NCBI RefSeq assembly: GCF_004339665.1
Contig: NZ_SMMU01000016.1
Span: 28,357-92,356, forward strand
Length of the DNA stretch: 64,000 nucleotides
Direction: 5' to 3'
From: Azotobacter chroococcum
GTDB lineage: Bacteria; Pseudomonadota; Gammaproteobacteria; Pseudomonadales; Pseudomonadaceae
Shown here one piece after another: positions 52,471 to 62,042 of the stretch. Positions within the stretch are counted from its first letter, which is position 1, and every line of letters begins with the position of its first letter. Under the pieces are notes generated by a model that saw nothing but the letters and a program-made list of their open reading frames with translations, searched no databases and was not told the DNA's origin. Position numbers and translations under genes: made by a program.

Positions 52471-54474
52471 TCAAGGCAACGCCTCCAGAGGCACCGGATA
52501 CACATGATCCCGCGGGTCGCTGCCCTCGGCCAGGGACACCCAGCGGTCGGCGTCGGCGTTGTACTTCTGGTAGTACTTCAGCTTGGTGTTCAGCCGGCGG
52601 ATGAACTTCTCCTGCTCGAGGCCCTCCATGCCCTTCCAGGTCTCCTCGTCGAGGCTGAGCACCTCGCTGAGGTACGGCAGGCCCTCCAGGTATTCGGCCA
52701 TCAGGCCCATCTCGGCCAGGGTGGCGGACTTGCCGCCCTTCTGCAGCTGGCTGGGGTCCTTGCCCATGGTCGCGGCCACCGAGCGCAGGCGCTCGAACAT
52801 CTCGTTGGGCGAGATCAGGCCCTCGTTGGCGGCGTCGGCGATCTTCTTCACCACCTCGGCGAGGTCGCTGAGCTGGGCCTTGGTCAGCAGCACGCGGACC
52901 TCGGTGGTCGGCACGTTCTGCTTGACGAAGTCGCGGTCGCTGATCCAGGCGTGGAACACCGGCGGCGCGCTGGCCCCGGTGACTTCGCCGAGGTAGGCCA
53001 GGCGCATGGCGTGGCCAAGCTTGGCGGTGTCTTCCAGCAGGGCGTCGTCGGCCGGCTTGCCCTTCTTGCCATAGTCGGCGTCGGCGCCGAGGGCGCTGCC
53101 GGCAGCCATCTCGCCGCGGTAGGCGGCCTTGACCTGGCCGGTGATGGCGGCGGCCAGGGCGTCGATCTTGCGCCCGAAGTTATCCACATCACCGGCGTCC
53201 ACCGGGTAGTACAGCGGCTTGTTGAGGACGGGGTTGTTCGACAGGTCACGGTACTGCGCCTCGGCGGAGGCATGGTTGCTCGCCCCGCTCGGGGTCTTCA
53301 GGTGCAGGCTGTAGATGGCCACGCCGCGATGCTTGGCCTCCAGGCGCACCTGGGCGGCGTCGAGGCCGGTGGCGGACAGCGGGTCACTGCCGTCCAGCGC
53401 GCCGGCATCGCTGACCAGCACGATGTAGCGGGCACCGAACTGGGTCCAGTCGATGCCGTCCAGGGCCTTCATGACCCCGGCGTAGGCGTCCTCGTCGAAG
53501 CGGCTGCTGGACACCGTGGCCGGCTTCAGCGCGGCCATCCGGGCGAGGAAATCCTCGCCGCCCTGCACCTGGGTCGGATCGACGTACAGCTTGCTGACGT
53601 ACTCCAGCGCCGGCACGGCCTTGACGTTGGAGCGGTAGGCGATCAGGCCGAACTTGACCTGCTTGAGCAGCTTTTCCTGCTCGATGTGCTGGTAGATCTT
53701 CCTGATCGCCTCGCGGGTGCGGTCGATGTACGGGCCCATGGAGATGGTCGAGTCGATGACGAACACCACGGCGGCGCTGAAGCCCTTCAGGGTGTTCACC
53801 TCGCCGGCCTTGTCCTGGGCGGCCTGTTCGGCGCTCTTCGGCGCGGCGGCGGTCACCGAGGCGACTTCCAACTCGCGCACCCGGAAGCCCTTCTCGGTCA
53901 TGATTTCCCGGGCATTCAGCACCGGCAGCAGGTAGAAGCGCTTGGCCAGGTCGACGGCGTAGTCCGGCTCGCGGGCGACCACGGAGGCATCGCGGCCCTG
54001 GCTGGCCAGGTTGGCGCGGATCGGCTTGAGCAGCTTGCCGGGGTCGCCCGCGGCGAACAGCTTGTCGAGACTCTCGCGCTGGCGGAAGAACAGCAGCGGA
54101 TCGCGGCCGGCCGGGTTGGTCAGCGCCAGGGTCATCTGCATCTTCCACTCCACCGCGCAGCCGCCATCGATCCAGCCGAGGGTCTTGCCGTAGCTGTCCG
54201 GGCCGACCTTGAGCCATTCGGCGCCGCCGACCTGCTGCCGCTGGTACACGTAGAAGCGGGTGAAGGCCGGCTGCGGCTTGCCGCCGGCCACGCCGGGCTG
54301 GTCGCCGAGGCGGCAGCTCGGCGTGGTCAGCACGCGCTGGTAGAGGCTCTTCTTGCCGGCCTGCAGCAGGGGCCTGTCGTCGGCCGCCAGCGCCGGGGCG
54401 CCGGCCGCCAGCAGCAGGCCGCCGAGCAGGACCATCTCGCGCCACAGGGTCATCTTCGTTGCGTGCGGGTTCAT
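52471..54474 (-). CDS. Exported VWA-domain protein of the srf cluster
   Basis: 667-aa protein with a Sec signal (MVLLGGLLLAAGAPALAAD), so it is periplasmic. An SH3-like N-terminal part (about 35-115, with SYGKTLGWIDGGCAVEWK) precedes a VWA domain at about 235-420. Its MIDAS reads DSTISM, a variant of DxSxS, with the supporting block VLVSDAGALDGSD. The C-terminal ~230 residues are helical (FIRRLNTKLKYYQKYN). The gene overlaps the next upstream gene by 4 bp (ATGA) and ends exactly where repeat copy A begins. Confidence 0.85.
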   Translation of the reverse strand: MNPHATKMTLWREMVLLGGLLLAAGAPALAADDRPLLQAGKKSLYQRVLTTPSCRLGDQPGVAGGKPQPAFTRFYVYQRQQVGGAEWLKVGPDSYGKTLGWIDGGCAVEWKMQMTLALTNPAGRDPLLFFRQRESLDKLFAAGDPGKLLKPIRANLASQGRDASVVAREPDYAVDLAKRFYLLPVLNAREIMTEKGFRVRELEVASVTAAAPKSAEQAAQDKAGEVNTLKGFSAAVVFVIDSTISMGPYIDRTREAIRKIYQHIEQEKLLKQVKFGLIAYRSNVKAVPALEYVSKLYVDPTQVQGGEDFLARMAALKPATVSSSRFDEDAYAGVMKALDGIDWTQFGARYIVLVSDAGALDGSDPLSATGLDAAQVRLEAKHRGVAIYSLHLKTPSGASNHASAEAQYRDLSNNPVLNKPLYYPVDAGDVDNFGRKIDALAAAITGQVKAAYRGEMAAGSALGADADYGKKGKPADDALLEDTAKLGHAMRLAYLGEVTGASAPPVFHAWISDRDFVKQNVPTTEVRVLLTKAQLSDLAEVVKKIADAANEGLISPNEMFERLRSVAATMGKDPSQLQKGGKSATLAEMGLMAEYLEGLPYLSEVLSLDEETWKGMEGLEQEKFIRRLNTKLKYYQKYNADADRWVSLAEGSDPRDHVYPVPLEALP

Positions 54475-55523
54475 GGTTTCAGGGCCTCCAGGCGCTTCTT
54501 GGCGTCCGCGTTGGCGGGGTCGTTGGCCAGGGCGATCTCGTACCAGTAGGCGGCGGTCTCGGCATCGGCGGACTGCACGCAGCCGCCGGCCTTGAAGGTC
54601 TGCGGGTCGTACTCGCGGGCGTAGGCGAAGGCGATGGCGGCGTCGCCGGCCTGGGCCTTGTGCGCGTAGAGGCGTTGCACCACGCCGCAGCGCTTGGACT
54701 GCTTGGCGGCGTCGATCACTTCCAGCACCTGGGCCGTGGCGGGATTCGAGCGCAGGCAGGCCTGGATGAACGCCAGGTCGTCGCCGGCGCCTTCCAGAGC
54801 GGCCTCGCCGCAGGGATTCTCACCGCCGGTTGTGGCGGCAGCAGGCGCCGGCGCCGGCGTCGGGGCCGGGGCGGCCGCCACGGGCGTTTGCGTCTGCGGG
54901 CGCAGCACGAAGTACCAGTAGGCCCCCAGCCCGATGCCGAGCAGCAGCACCAAGCCGAGGGCCAGGGGCAGCCAGCGCACCGGCTTGCGCGGCTTCGGCG
55001 CCGGCGCGGCGTGGAACTCCTCGTCGCGCTCGGCGACCAGCGGCCGGTCAGGCCGCGGCGTTTCGACCGGCGGCGGCTCGACGGCCGGCGGCTCCGGTTC
55101 GGGTTCCGGTTCGGGCGGCACGGCCACCGGCTCGGGCGCGTGCCGGGGCGGCTCGTTCAGCGGCTGCGGGTGGCCGACCGCCGGCGAGGACAGGATATTG
55201 CCGACGATGCGCAGCACGCCGCCGTCGCTCTGCCCGGCATCGCGCAGCTGCAGCCGGTAGACCATCTTCGGGTCGCGGACCAGCGGATCGACCAGCCAGG
55301 GGCCGACGCTGCCGACCAGCAGCTCGCCGCGACGCTCCAGGCCGTCGATGGCATGCCAGACCGGCAGGCTGTCCCAGCCGCCGCCGGCCTCCAGGTAGAG
55401 GCTGTCCTGGTTGCGCAGCACGCTCAGCTCCAGGCCGTCGGTGCCGCCCGGCCAGCCGTGCACGGTCAGTTCGCCATGGCCGGGTTGGCCGCCGGCGGCG
55501 GCCGTCAGTTCGATTCTCAGCAT
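54471..55523 (-). CDS. One-TM protein with Pro-rich and TPR-like parts
   Basis: 350-aa protein. The N-terminal cytoplasmic beta-rich domain (about 1-115; LRIELTAAAGG, VYRLQLRDAG) is followed by a Pro/Glu-rich linker, a membrane helix (WLPLALGLVLLLGIGLGAYWYF, about 184-206), an Ala/Pro linker and a C-terminal periplasmic part with TPR/Sel1-like pattern (AETAAYWYEIALANDPANADAKKRL split at 330-348). It sits between SrfC and the VWA gene, overlapping the latter, and is probably a connector between cytoplasmic and periplasmic parts. Confidence 0.75.
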   Translation of the reverse strand: MLRIELTAAAGGQPGHGELTVHGWPGGTDGLELSVLRNQDSLYLEAGGGWDSLPVWHAIDGLERRGELLVGSVGPWLVDPLVRDPKMVYRLQLRDAGQSDGGVLRIVGNILSSPAVGHPQPLNEPPRHAPEPVAVPPEPEPEPEPPAVEPPPVETPRPDRPLVAERDEEFHAAPAPKPRKPVRWLPLALGLVLLLGIGLGAYWYFVLRPQTQTPVAAAPAPTPAPAPAAATTGGENPCGEAALEGAGDDLAFIQACLRSNPATAQVLEVIDAAKQSKRCGVVQRLYAHKAQAGDAAIAFAYAREYDPQTFKAGGCVQSADAETAAYWYEIALANDPANADAKKRLEALKP

Positions 55524-55526
55524 GCG

Positions 55527-58256
55527 TCAGTCTGCCCGTGCCGATTGGAAGGTGGCGAGGATCCGCCCCAGCGCTTCGTTCTGTTCCAGGGTGATTTCCC
55601 GGCCGGCGCTGTGCCCGGCATTTTCCTCGGCGATCCGCGCCAGCGCCACCAGCCAGTCGCCGACATAGCGCCGGGTGTAGTCCTGGGGCTGTTCCGCCAG
55701 GCGCGGCAGCTGGCCGTAGGCGATCGGTGCCGGCGGCTGGAACAGCCTGGCGTCGCGCTCGATGCGGCTGTCCGGGCGCTGCTCGAGGGGCTGCTCGATG
55801 AAGCCCAGCCAGCCGATGAAGTCGCCGAGCACCGTCTTGGCGGTGAGCACCTGGCGGCCGGCGAGCTGCTCGCGCTTGGTGCCGACCTGCTCGGTGCTGA
55901 CGATGGCCTGCAGCAGGCGCTGCTCCAGGCCGAGCCGGCTGGCGCCGGTGACCAGCTCGTCGACCAGCGCCTCGACCGCCGGCTTGGCGAAGCCCAGGTA
56001 GGTCATCAGCCGCACGTCCTCGGGCAGGTGGCGCAGGTGGCCGATCCACTCGCGCAGCACCGCCTGGGCGAAGCGCGCGTCGCTGCCGCGCGGCTGCCGC
56101 GCCGGTGCCGCGGGGCCGGCGGCAGGCGGCGCGTTGTCGCCGAAGGGGTCGAAGGTGTCGTGGCGATCCAGGTCGAGGCCCAGGTTGAGCGCCCCCGCCG
56201 CCGGCTTGCCGCCCGGCAGCAGAGGGCTGCCGGCCGGCGCCGGCGTGTCGTCCTCGTCGCCGGCACGCAGGTAGAGCGCGCGCAGCAGGTCGTCGGGCAG
56301 CTGCATGCGCTGCAGCAGTTCGCCGAGCAGGATGCGCCGCGGCCACAGGGCATCGGAGATCTGCCGGGCGATCCGCCGCTTGCGTTCCAGCTCGCCGGCG
56401 CCTTCGGCCTGGAACCAGTGGCCGAGGCGGCTTTCCAGCAGGTGCAGGACGCCGTCCAGCTGCTCGCGGATGCGCCCCAGCTTGACCTCGCGCAGGGCGA
56501 CCTGGCGCAGGTAGCGGCCGATCCGCCCCATGCCGCCGTCGTTGAGTTCCAGCATGGCGTCCCAGGCGTCCTCCGGGTCGCGGATGTGACGCTGAACCGT
56601 CTCGTCCTCGCAGAAGGTCCGGCGCATCAGCGCCAGCGGCTCGCGCGCAGGTGCGTGGATGGCCACTTCCTGGCCGTCCTCGAGGTCGAGGAAGGTCACC
56701 TTGAGGCGCGGCTTGCGCACCAGGAAGCTGTTGTCGAACGGCCGGCCGCCGGCCCAGTCCTGCAGCCAGGCGTATTGGCCGAAGCGCTCGAGCATGGTCA
56801 TCTTCATCATGCCGCCGCTGCCCCAGCCCAGGCGCAGCAGGTCCTCGCCCTTGTCCAGGTCGCTGCCGATGCGCATGTCGAACATGGTAATCGCCCACAA
56901 AAGGCCCGGCTTGCGCCGCGCCCGCTCGACCGGCGTCTCGCCCTGGGTGCGGTCGATCCAGCGGCTCAGCACCGGGCCGACGCTGGTGACGTCGGACTGC
57001 TTGTTCGACGGCGTGCAGACGATCAGCACGTTCATTTCCTGGCTGTCGGTGTAGCGCTCGAAGAGGTAGGCGACCTTGCCGCGCAGGATGAGCTGCGCCA
57101 CCGGGTTGCTGTCCTCGCTGTTCACCGCGCGGCGCACCTCGTCCAGCGACTCGACGCCGAGACGGCCGCGGTAGCCGGGGAAGTCGAGCAGGTCGACCTC
57201 TTCGAACAGGGGCTCGCTGGTCGGCTCGACCAGCGGGAAGACCAGCTCGGCGGTGAGCGCCGCCAGCTGCGCCAGGCTCAGCTCGACCTCGCCGCGCAGC
57301 GCGCCGTCCTTCCAGGGCCGCACGGCGATGCGCTGATCGCTGTCCTTGCCCAGGCGCTCGAGCATGTCCACGTTCATGATGCTGTCGGCCTGCGACAGCC
57401 CACCCTGCGCCGTGGGCCGCACCAGCGCGCTCAGCGGCGCGAAGACCCGCTCGGCGTGGCCCAGGCTGGCCAGCGCGCGGGCAAAGCTCAAGTAGGTGTC
57501 GCTCAGCTCGGGGATCTCGCCCCAGAAGATCGAGAACAGCCGGGCGCGGTCCTCCGGCGCCAGGTTCGGCGCCAGCTCGACCGCAGCCGGCCAGTAGTAG
57601 GCGCCCAGCGCGCCCAGCGAGCCCGGAAAGCTGCCCTGCAGGTAGTCCCACAGCTCCACCACGGCGTCGGCGTCGACGCCCGGCACCGGGTACGGCTGGC
57701 GGCGCTTTTCCAGGTCGCGGAGCAGCTGGCGGATCGCCGCTTCGTCGAGGCGGTAGCGGACCTTCTCGGTGTTGAAGTCGTTGAAGAAGGAGTTGGCCAG
57801 GACCTTGGCCAGCTCGATCTCGGCGAACAGCTTGAGCTCCAGCGGGCACTCGGCAGGCCCCGGCCGGGCGGTGCGGCTGAAGCGCGTCACCAGGCCGGTG
57901 GCCTCCTTGCCGCCGCCCGGCGGGTTGACGTGGGTGAGGAAGTCCAGCCGGTCGCCGCCCAGGTCGGTTTCCAGCTTGCCGTTGACGCCGGCCGCCAGGC
58001 TGGAGATCAGGTAGGACTTGCCGGCCTGGGACAGGCCGAAGAAGCCCACGGTCATCGGCAGTGCGGAGACCGCGCCGAGGCGCCGCGCGGTGTTGCGCAC
58101 GCGGCGCAGGCTGAGGATCAGGTCGTCCGCCTCGTTGTCCAGGCGCGGCGCGGTGCGGCGCACCTCGTCGATCCAGCGGATCGCCTCGCCCGCCCCGCCG
58201 TGGACGGCGGACCAGCGCTGGGACAAGCGTTCGGGGGATGGGTCAGGGTAGGTCAT
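55527..58256 (-). CDS. srfC: SrfC-like P-loop (GTPase-type) protein
   Basis: 909-aa cytoplasmic protein resembling the putative virulence factor SrfC. A P-loop GLSQAGKS lies at residues 74-81, with a downstream DxxG-type switch in LLDFPGYRGR (about 357) and a possible guanine-specificity region near VCTPSNKQSD. The remainder is long helices, so a dynamin-like or septin-like GTPase is plausible. The start at 58256 is chosen because the longer frame upstream is repeat DNA: its first residues (MQGETCRISRGK) equal those read from copy A. It is 3 nt from the next gene. Confidence 0.85.
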   Translation of the reverse strand: MTYPDPSPERLSQRWSAVHGGAGEAIRWIDEVRRTAPRLDNEADDLILSLRRVRNTARRLGAVSALPMTVGFFGLSQAGKSYLISSLAAGVNGKLETDLGGDRLDFLTHVNPPGGGKEATGLVTRFSRTARPGPAECPLELKLFAEIELAKVLANSFFNDFNTEKVRYRLDEAAIRQLLRDLEKRRQPYPVPGVDADAVVELWDYLQGSFPGSLGALGAYYWPAAVELAPNLAPEDRARLFSIFWGEIPELSDTYLSFARALASLGHAERVFAPLSALVRPTAQGGLSQADSIMNVDMLERLGKDSDQRIAVRPWKDGALRGEVELSLAQLAALTAELVFPLVEPTSEPLFEEVDLLDFPGYRGRLGVESLDEVRRAVNSEDSNPVAQLILRGKVAYLFERYTDSQEMNVLIVCTPSNKQSDVTSVGPVLSRWIDRTQGETPVERARRKPGLLWAITMFDMRIGSDLDKGEDLLRLGWGSGGMMKMTMLERFGQYAWLQDWAGGRPFDNSFLVRKPRLKVTFLDLEDGQEVAIHAPAREPLALMRRTFCEDETVQRHIRDPEDAWDAMLELNDGGMGRIGRYLRQVALREVKLGRIREQLDGVLHLLESRLGHWFQAEGAGELERKRRIARQISDALWPRRILLGELLQRMQLPDDLLRALYLRAGDEDDTPAPAGSPLLPGGKPAAGALNLGLDLDRHDTFDPFGDNAPPAAGPAAPARQPRGSDARFAQAVLREWIGHLRHLPEDVRLMTYLGFAKPAVEALVDELVTGASRLGLEQRLLQAIVSTEQVGTKREQLAGRQVLTAKTVLGDFIGWLGFIEQPLEQRPDSRIERDARLFQPPAPIAYGQLPRLAEQPQDYTRRYVGDWLVALARIAEENAGHSAGREITLEQNEALGRILATFQSARAD

Positions 58257-58319
58257 CGATCGTGTTTCCCTGTAGAGCGGGCGAGGCGTTGATGGTCTGG
58301 GGCTTCGGTGCAAGACCGA

Positions 58320-59030
58320 TACGCTTTCGCGGCCTGATGCGGCGGGTTGTTTCTGCGTGCTGGCGAGAGGGTTTGGTGTTGGAACGGGGCGCTTTCCTCG
58401 GCTGATGCGGCAGGTTTCGCCTTGCACGGCGAGTCACTTTTTCTTGCCTGGCCAAGAAAAAGTAACCCAAAAGAAGGCCACCCCCGTCGTCAGGCCCTGC
58501 GCTTCGCTCCGGGTTCCCTCGCTCCATCGCCGCTCCAGGGGCACGGCCCGAAGGGCCATCCATGGCCCACGGGCCTTTCGCCGCATCCATGCGGCTCAAC
58601 CCCTTGCGCGGCGATTCCGTTCGGCCTGACGAAGGGGGAGCGGGTGCAATCCTCACCTCCGCGAAAAGCAAAGCGAAGAGCAAAAAAGCCTTTTTCAGGA
58701 TTGACCCCGTACCTGCAGGCAACTCCCCCGTCCCGTTCAGGAGGCCGAGCGCAGGGGTCGCATAGAGGGGCGAGCCGCAGGGATGCGGCGAGAGCCGTAA
58801 AGGGGCATGGATGCCCCTTGTACGGCGGCCCCCGGCGCGGCGCCGGAGCGAGGGAACCCGAAGCGAAGCGCAGGGCCGGATGATCGGGCGTGCTTTCTCT
58901 TTGGTCACTTTCTCTTTGCACGAGCAAAGAGAAAGTGACTCGCCGTGCAGGGCGAAATCTGTAGGCCGGGCCGAGGAAAATGCCCGGCTTGACACCAAGA
59001 CCTCCTCGCCAGCCCCCATCAAACATCCTG
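58320..59030. repeat. Long intergenic repeat, copy B (inverted relative to A)
   Basis: It fills the gap between srfB and srfC. The left arm (about 58388-58446) carries the CTTTTTCTTG hairpin and AAAGAAGGCCACCCCC block found at the right of copy A. The right arm (about 58920-58985) carries the CTTTCTCTTTG hairpin found at the left of copy A. So B is A in reverse. The interior keeps the same TTCGTCAGGCCGAG-type core on the opposite strand but no REP pair. No protein is encoded. Confidence 0.8.
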
Positions 59031-59048
59031 CTGCTAGCGCCCCACTGG

Positions 59049-62027
59049 TCATTTCCGAAACACACTCCCACTGTCGAGCCAGTACTGGGACTCGCCCAGC
59101 CCGGCGTCGGGCAGGGTGTTGAGCTTCAGGCGCACATGGGTGCGGCTGACCGCGCCGCTGTCCGACTCCACACCGAGCAGTTCGAAACGCTCGCTGCCCT
59201 CGGCCGGGTTGCGCGAGGACTTGATGCCCAGGCGCACCTTGAGCACCAGTCCCTTGGACGCCATTTCCTCGCGCAGTTTCGGACTCTCGATGCCGAGGAT
59301 GTACAGGGGCGCGGCCGACCAGCGCTCGCAGGCCAGCTGGCGGAAGCCCAGACGCATGGTGCCGCGCATGTCGAAGGGGGTGTCCGGCAGGCGGTAGTCA
59401 GGGTCGTCCAGGTCGATGTCCCGATAGTAGACGTTGCTGTCCTTGAGGACGTTGTTGTTGTCGATCAGGCCCAGCTGCCTGAGCGTCGAGTAGGACTTGA
59501 AGGCCGCCACGCGGAAGTAGAAGTTCGGCAGGCGCAGGCCGCGGCTCAGCAGGCAGAGCATGGCGCCGACCGCCGCGGTGGTCTTCGGGTCCTCGATGCG
59601 GTCGAGCTTGTTGAACGGGTACCAGCCGCCGGTGCGGTACTGGTTGAGCGACAGGATGCGCCCCGGTGGCAGCGGCAGCAGCTCGCGGAACAGCGCCTGC
59701 ACGCCGGGCAGGCACGACGGCCGGCCGGTGAGCAGGAGCACGTCGCAGGGATAGGCGTGCACCACCTCGCAGAGCGCCTGGATGGTCTTGCCGATGCTCA
59801 TGCGGTCGCCGATGAAGGCTTCGTGGATGCGCCGCAGGCTGACGTCCAGGGGGGTGGCGAGGATGTCGAAGGGCGCGGCCTCGTTGCCCAGCTGGCGGCG
59901 CACGGCGCCGGCGACGTAGTCGAGCACGTCCTCGGTGGGGCGCTCGCCGAGCAGTTCGCCAAAGGTGGCGCTGACCCGGCTGCCCGGCTCCAGCGGGTCG
60001 TACTGCTCGTAGGACTTGAGCAGGCGCAGGCCGATGGGACCGAACACCTGCAGGGTCAGTTGCTGGCGCAGCACGGCTTCCTGCACCGCCAGCGTTTCGC
60101 TGCCGATCAGCCGCGACAGCAGCGCCTCGGGCGTGGCGACACCGGCGCGGGATAGCGCCTCGCGCAGCGCCGGCAGGACGAACTGGCGGATCACGTCGAG
60201 CAGGATGTCGTCGCCGGCGACCTTGAAGCCGTCGCGAAAGCGCTGTTCGGGGCTGATGTAGACGTTGCCGCCGACCCCGTCGTCGAGGCGGTATTCGGTA
60301 ATCACCAAATCCGTGGTGCCGCCGCCGATGTCGATCGAGGCGATGGTCAGGCGGTCCCGGTGCGGCTGGTCCGGCCGCGCCATGGCGGCGAAGAATTCCT
60401 CCGAGCGTCCGGCGAAGTTGTTCTGCGTCTCGTTGAACAGGTAGACCACCTGGCCACAGGTGGCCTCGTCCCACTGCACATGGACCTCGGGGAACCAGGG
60501 CCAGGCGCTCTCGCGGCTCTTCGGGTCCTTGAGGTCGACGGCGTCGTCTTCCGGATGCCAGCCGAGGCTCTTCCAGACCAGGCCGATGGCCTGCTCCATG
60601 CATTTGGCGAAGATCTCGCGCTCCGGCTTGGGCATCGACGGCGGCACGGTGAGGATGATCGAGCGCAGGTGGCGCGGCACACGCGAGTGGCTCATGCGCA
60701 AGCGCTGCGAGGGGCTGTTGATCTGCATCAGCGCCTGGCCGAGGACCTCGGAGAGCATGAAGGTCATCAGCGAGCTGCGCGAATAGTGCGGGTGGAACAC
60801 CGGCATGCGCTCGTCGAACGGCAGGCTGTAGAGTGCCTGGCCCTTCTCGTTGATCAGCCCGGCCACCGGTGCGGCGGTGGCGTGCGGCTCGCTCTCGGTG
60901 CGCAGCGCGGCGCAGTTGAAGCGCCAGCCCGGTTCGTAGCCGTCCTCGTCCCACAGATAGCGCTTGGGACTCGACAGCCCGGTCGAGCCCTCGGTGCCGC
61001 GCCGGCGCCCGGCCAGGCGCCCGGCCTCGCGGCCGACGCGGGCGATGGTCGGCCACAGGAAGGCCTCGCGGCGGCCGCTCTGCACCGAGAAGTGGTCCTT
61101 GCCGAACATCGCCTGGGCGAACTCGACGCGGCTCTCGAAGGGCTCCGGATAGACCTGCTCGGGGCGAGTCAGGTCGCGCAGCTCCAGTTCGTAGCGCTTG
61201 CTCAGGCCGTCGTTCTCCTGCGGATGGTCCTCGATCAGGATGCCGCAGGTACGCGAGTTGCCGACGTCCAGCACCATGTCGACCGGGATCGCCTTGTGCA
61301 CGTCGCTGTCGCGGTTGGACACCACCTTGAGTTCCGGCACCGGCAGGTGGGTGCCCAGCAGGTGCAGCAGGTTGAGGTAGTGCGCCTGATGCTGAAGCTG
61401 CTCGCACTCGGCCTGGATGTCGTCGGGCTGCATGCGCAGCGGCGGCAGCCGCGCCTGCTCGCTGAACACCTCGCGCAGCCAGCCGTCGATCCAGCCGAGG
61501 TCGAGGAACCAGCCCATCTCGTCGGCCCGGTGGGCCAGCGCGAAGCTGGCGCCGGCGCGGACGTCCTCGCGGGTCGGCGCCAGGTAGGTGGTGGCCTCGC
61601 GGCTGTCGAAGACCTTGGTGTCGAAGGCGAAGGTGATGCGGTGGGTGTTGCCATCCGGGTCCTCGCCCTCGGCGAGTTCGACGATGCGCACCCGCGACCA
61701 GTTGCTCGGGCCGTCGTCGAAACGCCGCGGCGGACTGCAGCGGAAGAACGGCAGGGGCAGCCAGAGCCCCTTGAGCAGGCGCAGCGAATCCTCGGGCGCC
61801 ACGCTGAAGGCGGGTGTCACCGCCCTCCCCGGCTCGGCCGGATGGTGGAAGGCATTGCTGCGCGGATCGAACAGCAGGCGGACCAGGGGACCGTCGCTGC
61901 GCGGCCGGACGAACTCGCCGGCCGGCTCGCGGCGCAGCTCCAGTTTGACGGCGAAATCCAGGAACTGGATGCCGCTGCCCATGATCAGGGTGATCCTGTC
62001 TTCGTAGTCGGTCTTTTCCGGAAACAT
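59049..62027 (-). CDS. srfB: SrfB-like actin/Hsp70-fold ATPase
   Basis: 992-aa protein resembling putative virulence factor SrfB. It has the ASKHA nucleotide-binding signatures: phosphate-1 MVLDVGNSRTCGI (about residue 250), phosphate-2 SIDIGGGTTDLVI (about 560) and the adenosine block VLLLTGRPSCLPGV (about 765). The order and spacing are like DnaK/FtsA but with large insertions and a unique N-terminal 240 residues. No signal or membrane segment, hence cytoplasmic. It begins 15 nt after the SrfA stop. Confidence 0.88.
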   Translation of the reverse strand: MFPEKTDYEDRITLIMGSGIQFLDFAVKLELRREPAGEFVRPRSDGPLVRLLFDPRSNAFHHPAEPGRAVTPAFSVAPEDSLRLLKGLWLPLPFFRCSPPRRFDDGPSNWSRVRIVELAEGEDPDGNTHRITFAFDTKVFDSREATTYLAPTREDVRAGASFALAHRADEMGWFLDLGWIDGWLREVFSEQARLPPLRMQPDDIQAECEQLQHQAHYLNLLHLLGTHLPVPELKVVSNRDSDVHKAIPVDMVLDVGNSRTCGILIEDHPQENDGLSKRYELELRDLTRPEQVYPEPFESRVEFAQAMFGKDHFSVQSGRREAFLWPTIARVGREAGRLAGRRRGTEGSTGLSSPKRYLWDEDGYEPGWRFNCAALRTESEPHATAAPVAGLINEKGQALYSLPFDERMPVFHPHYSRSSLMTFMLSEVLGQALMQINSPSQRLRMSHSRVPRHLRSIILTVPPSMPKPEREIFAKCMEQAIGLVWKSLGWHPEDDAVDLKDPKSRESAWPWFPEVHVQWDEATCGQVVYLFNETQNNFAGRSEEFFAAMARPDQPHRDRLTIASIDIGGGTTDLVITEYRLDDGVGGNVYISPEQRFRDGFKVAGDDILLDVIRQFVLPALREALSRAGVATPEALLSRLIGSETLAVQEAVLRQQLTLQVFGPIGLRLLKSYEQYDPLEPGSRVSATFGELLGERPTEDVLDYVAGAVRRQLGNEAAPFDILATPLDVSLRRIHEAFIGDRMSIGKTIQALCEVVHAYPCDVLLLTGRPSCLPGVQALFRELLPLPPGRILSLNQYRTGGWYPFNKLDRIEDPKTTAAVGAMLCLLSRGLRLPNFYFRVAAFKSYSTLRQLGLIDNNNVLKDSNVYYRDIDLDDPDYRLPDTPFDMRGTMRLGFRQLACERWSAAPLYILGIESPKLREEMASKGLVLKVRLGIKSSRNPAEGSERFELLGVESDSGAVSRTHVRLKLNTLPDAGLGESQYWLDSGSVFRK

Positions 62028-62042
62028 GCTGCTGTGCTCGCC

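Noticed and set aside
51655..52474. Long open frames on both strands within the repeat elements
   Set aside because: High-GC non-coding repeats commonly leave frames open; the same shadow frames occur in copies A and B and carry no protein family pattern.
58257..58427. N-terminal extension of SrfC
   Set aside because: The extra residues derive from repeat copy B, and a similar peptide is read from copy A before the ABC ATPase.
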